Source: Maribacter antarcticus DSM 21422 | GTDB taxonomy: Bacteria > Bacteroidota > Bacteroidia > Flavobacteriales > Flavobacteriaceae | Assembly: GCF_000621125.1 (NCBI RefSeq) | Contig: NZ_JHZC01000008.1 | Location: forward strand, 62,001 to 126,000 | Direction of reading: 5' to 3' | Length of the DNA: 64,000 nt | Shown: positions 46,263 through 55,603 of the stretch, piece by piece | Position numbering within the stretch: position 1 is the first letter of the stretch | Layout: every line of letters starts with the position of its first letter | Notes under the pieces: generated by a model | Told to the model about the DNA's origin: nothing | Seen by the model: only the letters and a program-made list of their open reading frames with translations | Databases searched by the model: none | Made by a program: the position numbers and the translations under genes

Positions 46263-46270
46263 TATTTTTG
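46263..46270 (+). promoter_or_regulatory. Candidate -7 box for lspA
   Basis: TATTTTTG matches TAnnTTTG exactly, 17 nt before the lspA ATG. Confidence 0.5.
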
Positions 46271-46287
46271 TCCTTTATTAAAATTTC

Positions 46288-46959
46288 ATGAGTTTAAAAA
46301 AGTCCGCCCTGCTTATTTTATTGATTCTTGTTATAGATCAGTGGAGTAAAATTTATATTAAGACCCATTTTATATTAGGAGAGTCTATTGACGTTTTTAA
46401 TTGGTTCAAAATTCTCTTTATAGAAAATGAGGGTGCTGCATGGGGAGCAAAACTCAGTGATCTTTTTCCGATTTCTGATAGAATAGGAAAGTTGGTGCTC
46501 ACAATTTTTAGACTCTTTGCGATTTGTGGTATTGGCTATTGGTTGTATGATGTAATTCTTAAAAAAACATCGAAGACCTTAATAGTGGCTGTCTCATTAA
46601 TTTTTGCCGGAGCCCTAGGGAATATCATAGACTCTGTTTTTTATGGTATGATTTTCAACGAAAGTTATAATGAACTAGCTTCCTTATTTTCAGACGAGCC
46701 CTACGGTGGTGTTTTTTACGGAAAAGTGGTAGATATGCTCTATTTTCCAATGATAGACTCTACTTGGCCCAATTGGGTGCCGTACCTAGGAGGTCGTAAC
46801 TTTAGATTTTTTGAACCAGTTTTTAACATAGCAGATACTGCCATTAGTACTGGGGTGGGTATTTTGTTAGCCTTCAATAAGAGGGCTTTTAAAGAAGAGA
46901 TTGAAACAGATAAAGGCGACTTAATAGAAACAGCTGCTCAAAAAGTATTAAAGGAATAA
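46288..46959 (+). CDS. lspA: Lipoprotein signal peptidase (signal peptidase II)
   Basis: A 223-residue inner-membrane aspartyl protease that removes signal peptides from prolipoproteins after lipidation. Catalytic aspartates are Asp115 in AGALGNIIDSVFYG and Asp183 in FNIADTAIS. N-terminal VIDQWSKIYIKTHF and ENEGAAWG are also family landmarks. It is longer than the usual ~160 residues because of an insertion around 121-170, as seen in other Bacteroidota. Many predicted lipoproteins in the window would be its substrates. The 3' end overlaps the convergent cyclo-ligase gene by 22 bp. Confidence 0.93.
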   Translation: MSLKKSALLILLILVIDQWSKIYIKTHFILGESIDVFNWFKILFIENEGAAWGAKLSDLFPISDRIGKLVLTIFRLFAICGIGYWLYDVILKKTSKTLIVAVSLIFAGALGNIIDSVFYGMIFNESYNELASLFSDEPYGGVFYGKVVDMLYFPMIDSTWPNWVPYLGGRNFRFFEPVFNIADTAISTGVGILLAFNKRAFKEEIETDKGDLIETAAQKVLKE

Positions 46960-47507
46960 ATTGTATTGGGGGTGACGCAGTAGTCTAACCTTACATCAGC
47001 GTTGCGAACATCTGTGATTGTTTCTTCGGCCTCAAAAAAAGAGAGCCCAATTTTTATAACGTTTTTACGACACTGAGATAAAAAAGTGTCATAAAATCCT
47101 TTTCCATACCCCACGCGATGCCCTTTCTTATCAAAGGCCAAAAGAGGAACAAAAACTACATCGATTTTATCTACTGAAATAGAGATTCCGTCTAAAGGTT
47201 CGGGTACGCCCCAACTACTAACTACAAATTTAGTGTTATCGGTCAACAGGAAGTGTTGTAAATTATTTTGACCTAATACTTTAGGAATTAATATGTGTTT
47301 ATCCTTGCCTTGTAAAATAGAGAGTATAACGGAAGTGTCTATCTCTTTTTTTTCTATTATCGGTAAAAAAATATGATAATAATCCAATTTCCAAACAGGT
47401 AACGTTAAAAGTCTGTTGGCAATAGAAATACTTTGGTCGATGCCTTGGGATTGGCTAAGTGAATTGCGTCTTAAAATGTACGTTGTGCGTAATACTTTCT
47501 TCAACAT
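46938..47507 (-). CDS. 5-formyltetrahydrofolate cyclo-ligase
   Basis: A 189-residue ATP-dependent enzyme that converts 5-formyltetrahydrofolate to 5,10-methenyltetrahydrofolate. Signature regions: N-terminal RNSLSQSQGIDQSISIANRL, LIPKVLGQNNLQHFLL, and the C-terminal VFVPLLAFDKKGHRVGYGKGFYDTFL, with the GYGKGFYD nucleotide motif. Acts in the one-carbon pool. The gene lies opposite lspA with a 22-bp 3' overlap. Confidence 0.92.
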   Translation of the reverse strand: MLKKVLRTTYILRRNSLSQSQGIDQSISIANRLLTLPVWKLDYYHIFLPIIEKKEIDTSVILSILQGKDKHILIPKVLGQNNLQHFLLTDNTKFVVSSWGVPEPLDGISISVDKIDVVFVPLLAFDKKGHRVGYGKGFYDTFLSQCRKNVIKIGLSFFEAEETITDVRNADVRLDYCVTPNTIYSFNTF

Positions 47508-47543
47508 AGTTGGAGAATTAATTCTACTGATGCCGCTAGGATT

Positions 47544-47630
47544 TTACTCTTTACCTGCAACTGCAAAAAAAACTTTAAAAAAAAGCATTAATATAAGATA
47601 CGTACCTAATGTGATTATATAACTTTCCAT
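47544..47630 (-). CDS. Possible 28-residue membrane peptide
   Basis: ATG at 47630 opens 28 codons with one strongly hydrophobic helix (IITLGTYLILMLFFKVFFAVAG) ending GKE, upstream of the cyclo-ligase on the same strand. Similar short hydrophobic frames arise by chance in AT-rich DNA, so this is a weak call. The remainder of 47508-48085 is very AT-rich and holds only a candidate promoter. Confidence 0.25.
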   Translation of the reverse strand: MESYIITLGTYLILMLFFKVFFAVAGKE

Positions 47631-47944
47631 ATACGAGGGGTTTCTCAATATGCTAAATGTAAGAAAAATTATTATTAATTATCCTTGAAGTGTCGAGTTT
47701 TATCGATTAAATGCACAATTTTGATAAAAAATTAACAATTGAGCGAATAGTGGCTTTGCATAAAAAAATATAAAATACTGATAATCAATGTATTGTGTTT
47801 TATTCTGAATTATTGAAATTTTCTTCAATATGCAAAAATTAACAAATTGAATAAGAATAGACCTCTTTTTTGCAGTTTAAGTAATTAAAATGTAACAAAA
47901 TCAGAATATCTTGATTAGAAATCATTCGATTTTACTAGGGTTAT

Positions 47945-47952
47945 TATTTTTG
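47945..47952 (+). promoter_or_regulatory. Candidate -7 box for uvrC
   Basis: TATTTTTG matches TAnnTTTG exactly. The leader to the uvrC ATG would be about 130 nt. Confidence 0.4.
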
Positions 47953-48085
47953 GTTTTATGATATTAAGTAAGACTTTGACGAAAACGAACTTTTCTTGCG
48001 TTAAAATCGATAAAATCAGTCCGCATTTTATAAAAAGAAAGTAATTTGAGCTAAATTCTTGAATCATCATTGTATAGTTTTCAGT

Positions 48086-49879
48086 ATGTCTCAAATTCCT
48101 ATCGAAATTCAGTTAAAATCACTGCCCACAGGCCCTGGCGTTTATCAATTTTACGATACAAACGATGTTATCTTGTATGTAGGGAAGGCAAAGAATTTAA
48201 AAAAACGGGTGACGTCCTATTTTACCAAAAACCACGAGTATGGGAAGACCCGGGTGATGGTGAAGAAAATCGACACAATAAAACATATCGTTGTGTCTAC
48301 AGAGTCCGATGCGCTGCTGTTAGAGAATAATTTGATAAAGGAATACCGTCCTCGCTATAATGTACTTCTAAAAGATGATAAGTCCTACCCTTGGATATGT
48401 TTGAAAAATGAACGTTTTCCAAGGCTTTTCCCAACAAGACGAGTTATTAAGGACGGCTCTGAATATTATGGCCCTTACACTAGTATGAAAACTGTCAGAA
48501 CCCTACTAGATCTTATAAAGAGCGTTTACCCTTTGCGTACCTGTAAATACGATCTTTCTAAGGAGAAAATTCAGAGTGGAAAATATAAGGTGTGTTTGGA
48601 ATATCACCTAGGAAACTGTAAAGGACCTTGTGAAGACTTGCAGTCCAATGAGGAGTATGATCGCCAGATAGCAGATATAAGAGACATCGTAAAGGGAAAT
48701 TTTAGATCATCCCTGCTTTACTTCAAAGGGCAAATGAAACAACTGGCGGATGAGATGCGGTTTGAGGAGGCCCAACAAATAAAAGAGAAAATAGATATTT
48801 TGGAGAACTATCAGGTCAAATCTACAGTGGTAAACCCAAAAATAAGTAATGTTGATGTGTTCTCCATAATTTCGGATGAGGCTTTCGCTTACGTGAATTT
48901 TCTTCAGCTTTCCCATGGTTCTATAGTAAGGTCACATACCATGGAGCTAAAAAAGAAATTATCGGAAAAGGATGAGGAATTATTGCAATTGGCTATAGTT
49001 GAAATAAGACAGCGCTTTAACTCCCAGTCTAAAGAAATATATTTACCCTTTAGAGTTTCTGTACCGCAGGGTCTTCTGGTTTCTATTCCTAAATTGGGGG
49101 ATAAAAAGCGCATTCTAGAAATGTCTGAGCGTAACGCTAAATTTTTTAGACAAGAACGTTTTAATCAAATTAGGATTATTGATCCAGACAGGCATACCAA
49201 TAGGATTATGGGGCAAATGAAGAAAGATTTACGCCTTTCTTCTGAACCAAGGCATGTAGAGTGTTTTGATAACAGTAACATACAAGGGACACATCCAGTA
49301 GCCGCATGTGTCGTTTTTAGGGATGGTAAGCCATCTAAAAAGGAATATAGACATTACAATATAAAGACTGTAGTTGGCCCTGACGATTTTGCCTCTATGG
49401 AAGAGGTTGTTTTTAGAAGGTATAAACGCCTACTGGAAGAAGAAATTCCGCTACCGCAACTTATCGTGATAGACGGTGGTAAAGGGCAATTGTCATCTGC
49501 ATTAAAGAGTTTGGATATGCTTGGGTTAAGAGGAAAGATAGCGATTATTGGTATTGCCAAACGACTAGAGGAAATTTATTTCCCAGAGGATCCTATTCCA
49601 TTATATTTGGATAAAAAGTCTGAAAGTTTAAAAATCATACAGCAACTAAGAAATGAAGCCCACCGGTTTGGGATAACCCTCCATAGAAATAAGAGAAGTA
49701 AAAGTGCTATTAGTTCAGAATTGGAGGAAATTGATGGGGTAGGGGAAAAGACGGCAAAGGAACTTTTAAAACGGTTTAAATCGGTCAAAAGAATAAAGGA
49801 AGCTACCATAGAAAACTTGAAAGAGGTGGTAGGAGATTCAAAAGCAAAGTTAATATATGGGTCTTTTAATAGAACATAA
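48086..49879 (+). CDS. uvrC: Excinuclease ABC subunit C
   Basis: Protein of about 597 residues, the dual-incision nuclease of UvrABC repair. N-terminal GIY-YIG domain: PTGPGVYQFYDTNDVILYVGKAKNLKKRVTSYF. The UVR domain that binds UvrB is at about 200-235 (MKQLADEMRFEEAQQIKEKI). The RNase-H-like 5' nuclease has ECFDNSNIQGTHPVAACVVF and LIVIDGGKGQLSSA. C-terminal tandem HhH: IDGVGEKTAKELLKRFKS. ATG 48086 (MSQIPIEIQ) is chosen over the TTG at 48059. Its last 23 bp overlap the patatin gene. Confidence 0.95.
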   Translation: MSQIPIEIQLKSLPTGPGVYQFYDTNDVILYVGKAKNLKKRVTSYFTKNHEYGKTRVMVKKIDTIKHIVVSTESDALLLENNLIKEYRPRYNVLLKDDKSYPWICLKNERFPRLFPTRRVIKDGSEYYGPYTSMKTVRTLLDLIKSVYPLRTCKYDLSKEKIQSGKYKVCLEYHLGNCKGPCEDLQSNEEYDRQIADIRDIVKGNFRSSLLYFKGQMKQLADEMRFEEAQQIKEKIDILENYQVKSTVVNPKISNVDVFSIISDEAFAYVNFLQLSHGSIVRSHTMELKKKLSEKDEELLQLAIVEIRQRFNSQSKEIYLPFRVSVPQGLLVSIPKLGDKKRILEMSERNAKFFRQERFNQIRIIDPDRHTNRIMGQMKKDLRLSSEPRHVECFDNSNIQGTHPVAACVVFRDGKPSKKEYRHYNIKTVVGPDDFASMEEVVFRRYKRLLEEEIPLPQLIVIDGGKGQLSSALKSLDMLGLRGKIAIIGIAKRLEEIYFPEDPIPLYLDKKSESLKIIQQLRNEAHRFGITLHRNKRSKSAISSELEEIDGVGEKTAKELLKRFKSVKRIKEATIENLKEVVGDSKAKLIYGSFNRT

Positions 49880-52175
49880 TGGCGATAGACTTTCCATTGG
49901 GGTAAGGATGGTTTGCATTGTTTTGCTATGCTTTGTAGCTGCGGTGCAAGCACAGGATACAATTGAAACAGGAGACAAAAAAATTGGACTTGTTTTAAGT
50001 GGCGGTGGAGCCAAAGGCTTGGCCCACATTGGTGCGCTAAAAGTAATAGAGGAAGCTGGCGTAAAAATAGATTATATTGGAGGTACAAGTATGGGTGCGA
50101 TCATTGGTGCATTGTATGCCTCTGGGTATACGGTACACCAGTTAGACTCTATATTCCAAGCAACGGATTTTACCAGGCTCATAAGGGACAACCTACCTAG
50201 AAGTGCAAAGACCTTTTATGAAAAGGAAGATTCTGAACGCTATGCCTTAACACTCCCCTTCGATGGGTTTAAGGTCTCTGTTCCTCCCGCATACTCTGGC
50301 GGACAAAACATCTATAACGAGTTGGTGCGCATATTATATCATGTAAAAGACATAAAGGATTTTTCCAAACTGCCCATACCATTTGTGTGTATTGCTACAG
50401 ATATTGAAACAGGAAATGAAGTAATCTTGAATTCCGGATACTTGCCCGAAGTAATTATGGCAAGTGGCACATTTCCTTCACTTTTTGAGCCAATAATCTT
50501 AGACGATAAAGTTCTTATTGATGGAGGTGTGGTCAATAATTATCCTATAGAAAAGGTGAGGGCTATGGGGGCCGATATAATTATTGGTGTAGATGTACAG
50601 CATGGACTGTCTGATAGGGAATCGCTGCGCTCCGCAACAGAAATACTTTTACAGATAAACAATTATCAAACCGTAGCGGATATGGTAGAAAAATCTGCCG
50701 ATACGGACATATATATAAAACCAAAAATCGAAGAATATTCGGTAATCGATTTTAACAAGGCAGACGAAATCATCAAGGCCGGAGAACTTGCAGCTATAGC
50801 TAGGTTTAATGAACTACAGCAAATTTCGTCAAGCACAGAGAATGCAAAGCCCTTTGTAGAGCCCTTTAAAGAAAGCGACTCTATTACCGTCAATAGACTT
50901 TTGATTAAAGGTGATAATATTCATACGAGAGGCTATGTTAAAGGTAAACTCCGCTTTAAATTAGGAAAGCCTGTTACATTTAGCAAACTAAAACAAGGAA
51001 TGGGAAACTTAAGTGCTACTGGTAATTTCCAAACAAATCGCTACAAACTAGTTTCCAACGGTGAAGCTGACGTTTTAATTTTGAGTTTAGATGAAGCAGC
51101 GAATACTTCTTTCTTTAGGATAGGAGCTCATTACGATGATTTGTACAAAAGTGCTGCCATCTTAAATTTCACAAAGAAAAATTTATTGTTCAGGGATGAT
51201 AGAGTTTCTATGGATTTTATATTGGGAGACAATCCAAGGTACAATTTTGAATATTATATAGACAAAGGAAGTTATTGGAGTTTTGGAATCAATTCACGCT
51301 ACAACGATTTTGAAAAAGAAATTGCCTTTAGTTTAATATCGAATAATTTTGAGGTGCCATCAGGATTAAACATTAATACCATAAACTTAGATGTAACCGA
51401 TATTACAAATCAGGTATATGTTCAGACCGTTTTACAAGAAGAATTTGCTTTTACCTTGGGTGCGGAATATAAATTTTTAAAATTTAGCACCAGAACCTTA
51501 GGCGATTTAACGCAAGCCAATGCTTTAAATACTAATACCGTAGTTCTATTAAATGATGCAAAAGGTAGAACTTTTTTTGAGAGGAGTAATTTTTTTAGTG
51601 TATTTACAGGATTAAAGCTGGACACTTATGATGACAAATACTTTCCTACTAGTGGATTGTTTTTCGAAGGTGATTTCCATTATTATCTTCTCTCCTCTGA
51701 CTTCAATAAAAATTTCAAGGATTTCTCTGTTTCCAAGGCCAGAATGGGCGGAGCTTTTTCTATTCTTGATAATCTTTCTTTAAACGTAGAGACCGAGGGA
51801 GGTTTTAAATTGGGAACCTCTAGCGTAGCTTCATTTGACTTTGTGCTTGGCGGCTTTGGAACCAATCTAATCAATAACCTTGTTCCTTTTTATGGCTATG
51901 ATTTTCTTAGTTTGCCCGGCAATAGTTTTGTAAAGGCATATGGTAGGTTGGATTACGAATTTGTTCCAAAGCATCACTTTCTAGGTGCAGCGAACTTTGC
52001 TAATGTAGATGACGATATCTTTAGGACAGGGGAATGGTTTTCCGCTCCTAATTTTTCTGGTTACGGACTAGGCTATGGTTGGGAGTCTTTTTTGGGCCCT
52101 GTACAACTTGTTTATTCTTGGTCTCCAGAAATCGACCGCTCCAATGTTTTTTTTAGTATCGGTTACTGGTTTTGA
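49857..52175 (+). CDS. Patatin-like phospholipase with BamA-type barrel
   Basis: A 772-residue outer-membrane protein. Patatin domain (about 43-300): oxyanion loop LSGGGAKGLAHIGA, nucleophile Ser78 in GGTSMG, and Asp in VLIDGGVVNNYP. A POTRA-like segment (about 340-415) and a C-terminal Omp85-type barrel ending SIGYWF follow. This is the PlpD-like architecture, in which the barrel carries the lipase to the surface or anchors it. It overlaps uvrC by 23 bp. ATG 49908 (MVCIVLLCFVAAVQAQ) gives a cleaner signal peptide and may be the true start. Confidence 0.9.
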   Translation: MGLLIEHNGDRLSIGVRMVCIVLLCFVAAVQAQDTIETGDKKIGLVLSGGGAKGLAHIGALKVIEEAGVKIDYIGGTSMGAIIGALYASGYTVHQLDSIFQATDFTRLIRDNLPRSAKTFYEKEDSERYALTLPFDGFKVSVPPAYSGGQNIYNELVRILYHVKDIKDFSKLPIPFVCIATDIETGNEVILNSGYLPEVIMASGTFPSLFEPIILDDKVLIDGGVVNNYPIEKVRAMGADIIIGVDVQHGLSDRESLRSATEILLQINNYQTVADMVEKSADTDIYIKPKIEEYSVIDFNKADEIIKAGELAAIARFNELQQISSSTENAKPFVEPFKESDSITVNRLLIKGDNIHTRGYVKGKLRFKLGKPVTFSKLKQGMGNLSATGNFQTNRYKLVSNGEADVLILSLDEAANTSFFRIGAHYDDLYKSAAILNFTKKNLLFRDDRVSMDFILGDNPRYNFEYYIDKGSYWSFGINSRYNDFEKEIAFSLISNNFEVPSGLNINTINLDVTDITNQVYVQTVLQEEFAFTLGAEYKFLKFSTRTLGDLTQANALNTNTVVLLNDAKGRTFFERSNFFSVFTGLKLDTYDDKYFPTSGLFFEGDFHYYLLSSDFNKNFKDFSVSKARMGGAFSILDNLSLNVETEGGFKLGTSSVASFDFVLGGFGTNLINNLVPFYGYDFLSLPGNSFVKAYGRLDYEFVPKHHFLGAANFANVDDDIFRTGEWFSAPNFSGYGLGYGWESFLGPVQLVYSWSPEIDRSNVFFSIGYWF

Positions 52176-52305
52176 ATCAGGATTCCAAGACATAATTCCT
52201 CTAGTTTAATATCATTGACCTTACTTTAGGCATCTTAAATTCACTTTGTTTTCGCTCTTTTTTCTTAACGAATTCACAATAATCCATGGGAATTATAAAT
52301 TAGTG

Positions 52306-52331
52306 TTAACGTAAGCGTTAAAGTACGTTAA
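52306..52331. promoter_or_regulatory. TTAACG/CGTTAA repeat cluster upstream of the small RNA
   Basis: TTAACG-TAAG-CGTTAA is a perfect 6-bp inverted repeat (52306-52321) followed by another CGTTAA (52326-52331). The word TTAACGTAAG recurs upstream of the 57.4 kb TonB receptor. A possible binding site for a regulator. Confidence 0.4.
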
Positions 52332-52359
52332 AGGCTACTTTAGTTACTAACCTATGCTC

Positions 52360-52367
52360 TAATTTTG
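52360..52367 (+). promoter_or_regulatory. Candidate -7 box of an intergenic small RNA
   Basis: TAATTTTG matches TAnnTTTG exactly. It is about 110 nt before a strong terminator, with no ORF between. Confidence 0.55.
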
Positions 52368-52372
52368 TGGGA

Positions 52373-52474
52373 GCGAGGGGTGGTTCCCTCACAACTTTAA
52401 GTATTGGTTTTTCATAATTTAAAGTTTGGTTGGTTATTTAGGAAAAGCCCGGTTTTTAAACCGGGCTTTTTTTT
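52373..52474 (+). ncRNA. Candidate small RNA of about 100 nt
   Basis: A consensus -7 box (52360-52367) and a strong terminator (52443-52474) bracket about 100 nt without a plausible reading frame. The predicted 5' end folds into GAGGG / CCCTC (52375-52390) with a 6-nt loop. The middle is AT-rich and largely single-stranded, and the 3' end is the terminator hairpin. That is the layout of a typical independent bacterial sRNA. I cannot match it to a known family; Flavo-1 and the Bacteroidota 6S RNA would be the ones to compare. Confidence 0.5.
52443..52474 (+). terminator. Strong intrinsic terminator
   Basis: AAAAGCCCGGTTT / AAACCGGGCTTTT stem with a minimal loop and eight Ts. It lies 268 nt after the patatin gene and ends the candidate small RNA. 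Confidence 0.85.
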
Positions 52475-52566
52475 ATACAATACTTTGGAATAAAATTTGT
52501 TTACATTATTGTTAAAGGGATACGTGATAGCTCACATATTTCCAACTTTAGTTTAAAATGTAGATT

Positions 52567-53346
52567 ATGAAGAGAGTTTATATACTTGTTTTTTTTATTG
52601 CTTGTTTTGGTGTGACTGGACAGGAAAGTAAACCTGCGTTTCAGGCAGGGGAATGGTTAAAATTTAGAATGCACTATGGATTTCTGAATGCCAGCTACGC
52701 AACATTACATGTTAAAAACGCAAGTATTGGAGGGAAACCTGTTTATCACGTAGTGGGCCATGGAGAAACTACGGGTTTCGCGAGTATCTTCTTTAAGGTA
52801 GACGATAATTATGAAAGTTATTTTGATAAAGAGGATGGCAAGCCATACAGGTTTGTTAGGAGAATAGATGAGGGAGGTTATACCAAGGATATCGAAATTA
52901 ATTTTGATCACAGGAAAGACAAAGCCGTTCTAAATGATAAGAAAAACAAGAAAAAGCTTAATTTTGAACTAGAGGAAGATATTCATGACTTAATTTCGGC
53001 CTTTTACTTTTTGCGGAATAATTATGACTCAAATGATCTAGTAAAAGGAGAAAGTATAGAAATGAAATTGTTGTATGATGATGATGGTGCTTTTAATTTC
53101 AAACTGAAATATTTAGGGAAAGAGGTATTACGCACCAAATTCGGTAAGGTAGAATGTCATAAGTTTAGGCCTTTGGTGCAATCTGGCAGAGTTTTTAAAG
53201 AGGAGGAAAGTCTATCGCTCTGGGTTTCTAATGATGATAATAGAATTCCTATTAGGATAAAGGCAGATTTGACGGTAGGTTCCATAAAGGCAGACTTGGA
53301 CGGCTATAATGGCCTGAAGCATCAGTTTAAAATAATAATGGATTAA
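52567..53346 (+). CDS. DUF3108 exported protein
   Basis: A 259-residue protein with a signal peptide (1-19). The body is the DUF3108 beta-rich fold: FQAGEWLKFRMHYGFLNASYATL, YHVVGHGETTGFASIFFKVDDNYESYFD, DIHDLISAFYFLRN, and a final SLSLWVSNDDNRIPIRIKADLTVGSIKADL. The fold resembles lipid-binding envelope proteins; the function is not known. First gene of a tight plus-strand unit, 6 nt before tryptophan 2,3-dioxygenase. Confidence 0.85.
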   Translation: MKRVYILVFFIACFGVTGQESKPAFQAGEWLKFRMHYGFLNASYATLHVKNASIGGKPVYHVVGHGETTGFASIFFKVDDNYESYFDKEDGKPYRFVRRIDEGGYTKDIEINFDHRKDKAVLNDKKNKKKLNFELEEDIHDLISAFYFLRNNYDSNDLVKGESIEMKLLYDDDGAFNFKLKYLGKEVLRTKFGKVECHKFRPLVQSGRVFKEEESLSLWVSNDDNRIPIRIKADLTVGSIKADLDGYNGLKHQFKIIMD

Positions 53347-53352
53347 CTAAAA

Positions 53353-54315
53353 ATGGAGGAGGAAGAGCGGATTCAGTCTCAAATTGAAAAGCTTGAGGAT
53401 AAATATAAGGATTCAGGTCAGGATTTAAGCTCTTATTTAGATGGTCTGCTATACCAGCGCTATCTTACCTATTGGGATTATATTCATTTAGATACCTTAT
53501 TAAGCCTTCAAGTACCAAGGACCCATTTCCCAGATGAGGAAATCTTCATCATGTACCACCAGATTACGGAGCTTTATTTCAAGCTCATTCTTCACGAACA
53601 GAAGCAGCTGGTAGATGATAAATCACAAAAACTATCTTTTTTTATTGAAAAGGTAAGGCGTATAAATAGTTATTATACTGCTCTTATTTCCTCTTTTGGC
53701 ATTATGATAACAGGAATGGAACGGGAGCAATTCTTGCAATATAGAATGGCCTTGTTGCCGGCAAGTGGATTTCAGTCTGCCCAATATAGAATGATAGAGA
53801 TTTACGCAACCGCAATGGAACATTTGGTGCACCATACCCAACGAGATGCTTTTTCATCAAAAAACACTATAGAAGAACTTTACGAAAATATCTATTGGAA
53901 AAAAGGGGCAACAGATGTTACCAGTGGGGAGAAAACCTTAACCTTAAAGCAGTTCGAGTATAGATATACGCCTAGGTTAATACGTATTGCTAGGCAGATG
54001 GAGGACTCCAATATCTATCATAAGTACTTGGCCTTACCTAAAATTCACCGGGATAACCAAGAGCTTATAGCATCTTTAAAAGTGATGGATTTGAATGCGA
54101 ATGTCAACTGGCCTCTAATGCATATGGGTTCTGCTCACAGATATTTGGGGAACGAAGGAAGTAGTATAGGTGCTACAGGAGGTACTAATTGGAAGGAATA
54201 TTTGCCTCCAAGTTTTCAGAAAGTGATATTTTTTCCAAAAATATATTCAAAACAAGAGACGAACGATTGGGGTAAACAGTGGGTAGACCATATCTTTAAC
54301 CCTGAAAAACAGTAA
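53353..54315 (+). CDS. kynA: Tryptophan 2,3-dioxygenase
   Basis: A 320-residue heme dioxygenase that opens the indole ring of L-tryptophan to N-formylkynurenine. The distal His is His69 in MYHQITELYFKLILHEQ, the family signature. YRMALLPASGFQSAQYRMIE supplies substrate-binding Arg residues, and near the C-terminus MHMGSAHRYLGNEGSSIGATGG carries the proximal heme-ligand His and the GTGG-like loop. Only HAAO of the downstream steps lies in this window; kynurenine formamidase, monooxygenase and kynureninase are absent. Embedded between DUF3108 and the M23 peptidase in one operon. Confidence 0.93.
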   Translation: MEEEERIQSQIEKLEDKYKDSGQDLSSYLDGLLYQRYLTYWDYIHLDTLLSLQVPRTHFPDEEIFIMYHQITELYFKLILHEQKQLVDDKSQKLSFFIEKVRRINSYYTALISSFGIMITGMEREQFLQYRMALLPASGFQSAQYRMIEIYATAMEHLVHHTQRDAFSSKNTIEELYENIYWKKGATDVTSGEKTLTLKQFEYRYTPRLIRIARQMEDSNIYHKYLALPKIHRDNQELIASLKVMDLNANVNWPLMHMGSAHRYLGNEGSSIGATGGTNWKEYLPPSFQKVIFFPKIYSKQETNDWGKQWVDHIFNPEKQ

Positions 54316-54324
54316 ATAGAAGGA

Positions 54325-55602
54325 ATGCAGAAATATTGGGGCGCATTGTTGGCACTTGCAGTGCTTTTTTCGTGTAAAACGGAACAAAAAAAAGATACAG
54401 AAGAAAGTACGCAGCTACCTGTAATAGAAAAACCAGTTCCTAAATCATATGGTTTTAATTTAAAGGAATTTTCCGTTATCCGTGATACAATTAAAAGAGG
54501 TGACAGTTTTGGGGAATTAATGATAGAACATGAGGTAGACTACCCAAAAATCGTTAAGGTAGCCGAAGAGTTCAAAGATACGTTTGATGTAAAACGAATA
54601 AAAATAGGAAAGCCTTACGTGATTTTAAAGTCAAAAGATACGACACAGATCACACAATTTTTCATTTATGAAAACGATAGAATTAACTATACGGTAGTAG
54701 ATTTACGAGACACAGTACAAGCGTATACCAGCAGAAAAAAAATTAAATACGTGCAGCGAGAAGTTGCGGGGATTATTGCAAATAATCTTTCCGAATCTTT
54801 GGATGCGATTGGGGTAGATTACGCTGTGACTATAGCGCTATCTGAAATTTATGCTTGGACAATAGATTTTTTTAAACTCGAAAAAGGCGATAAGTTTAAG
54901 ATATTGTATAAAGAGCGGTATATAAGCGATAGTATTTATGCTGGTTTTGAACCTATTGAAGCTGCTTATTTTGAACATAAGGGAAAACCTATTTATGCCT
55001 TTGCCTATGAGACTGATTCCCTAAAACAGATTACGGATTATTTTGATCAAGAAGCGAATAATCTGAGAAGTACGTTTTTAATAGCACCAATAAAATTTGG
55101 CTACAGGGTATCATCTAGGTATAACTTAAAAAGGCGTATCGCTTATTATGGTTATAAAATTAGGCCACATAAAGGAACCGATTATGCAGCGGCTATTGGA
55201 ACGCCTATCGTTACAACCGCTGATGGGACTGTAAGCGAGTCTACCAGACGAGGAGGTAACGGTAGGTATGTTAAAATAAAGCATAACGGCACCTATAGCA
55301 CCCAGTACCTCCACATGAAAAAGCAAAAGGTAAAAAAAGGAGAATACGTGCGCCAAGGTGATGTTATTGGCTGGGTTGGTATGACAGGAAATACCGGAGG
55401 CCCGCATGTGTGTTATCGGTTTTGGAAAAATGGCGCACAAGTAGACCCGTTGCGTGAGAAATTACCTGCTGCAGAACCTATTTCAGATTCCATCAGAGGG
55501 ACTTATATGGCGTATATTGACCCTTTGAAGACGCACTTAGATTGTATAGAATATACGGTCTTGGAAAATGAAGAAGAGAATTTATTAACCCTTAACGAAT
55601 AA
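54325..55602 (+). CDS. M23-family peptidoglycan endopeptidase lipoprotein
   Basis: A 425-residue lipoprotein (lipobox LFSC, Cys17). A LysM/opacity-associated-like N-terminal region ([21 protein letters not shown]) precedes a LytM domain at about 255-385. Zinc-site residues are His282 and Asp286 (PHKGTDYAA), His330 (YLHM) and His361 ([10 protein letters not shown]). The usual HxH is HxC here (Cys363). It likely cleaves peptide cross-links during cell-wall growth. It is 9 nt after tryptophan dioxygenase; pgi follows with one base between. Confidence 0.9.
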   Translation: MQKYWGALLALAVLFSCKTEQKKDTEESTQLPVIEKPVPKSYGFNLKEFSVIRDTIKRGDSFGELMIEHEVDYPKIVKVAEEFKDTFDVKRIKIGKPYVILKSKDTTQITQFFIYENDRINYTVVDLRDTVQAYTSRKKIKYVQREVAGIIANNLSESLDAIGVDYAVTIALSEIYAWTIDFFKLEKGDKFKILYKERYISDSIYAGFEPIEAAYFEHKGKPIYAFAYETDSLKQITDYFDQEANNLRSTFLIAPIKFGYRVSSRYNLKRRIAYYGYKIRPHKGTDYAAAIGTPIVTTADGTVSESTRRGGNGRYVKIKHNGTYSTQYLHMKKQKVKKGEYVRQGDVIGWVGMTGNTGGPHVCYRFWKNGAQVDPLREKLPAAEPISDSIRGTYMAYIDPLKTHLDCIEYTVLENEEENLLTLNE

Positions 55603-55603
55603 T

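Noticed and set aside
49576-50088. 170-residue minus-strand ORF across the uvrC/patatin junction
   Set aside because: Both + strand genes are certain; this is a Leu-rich shadow.
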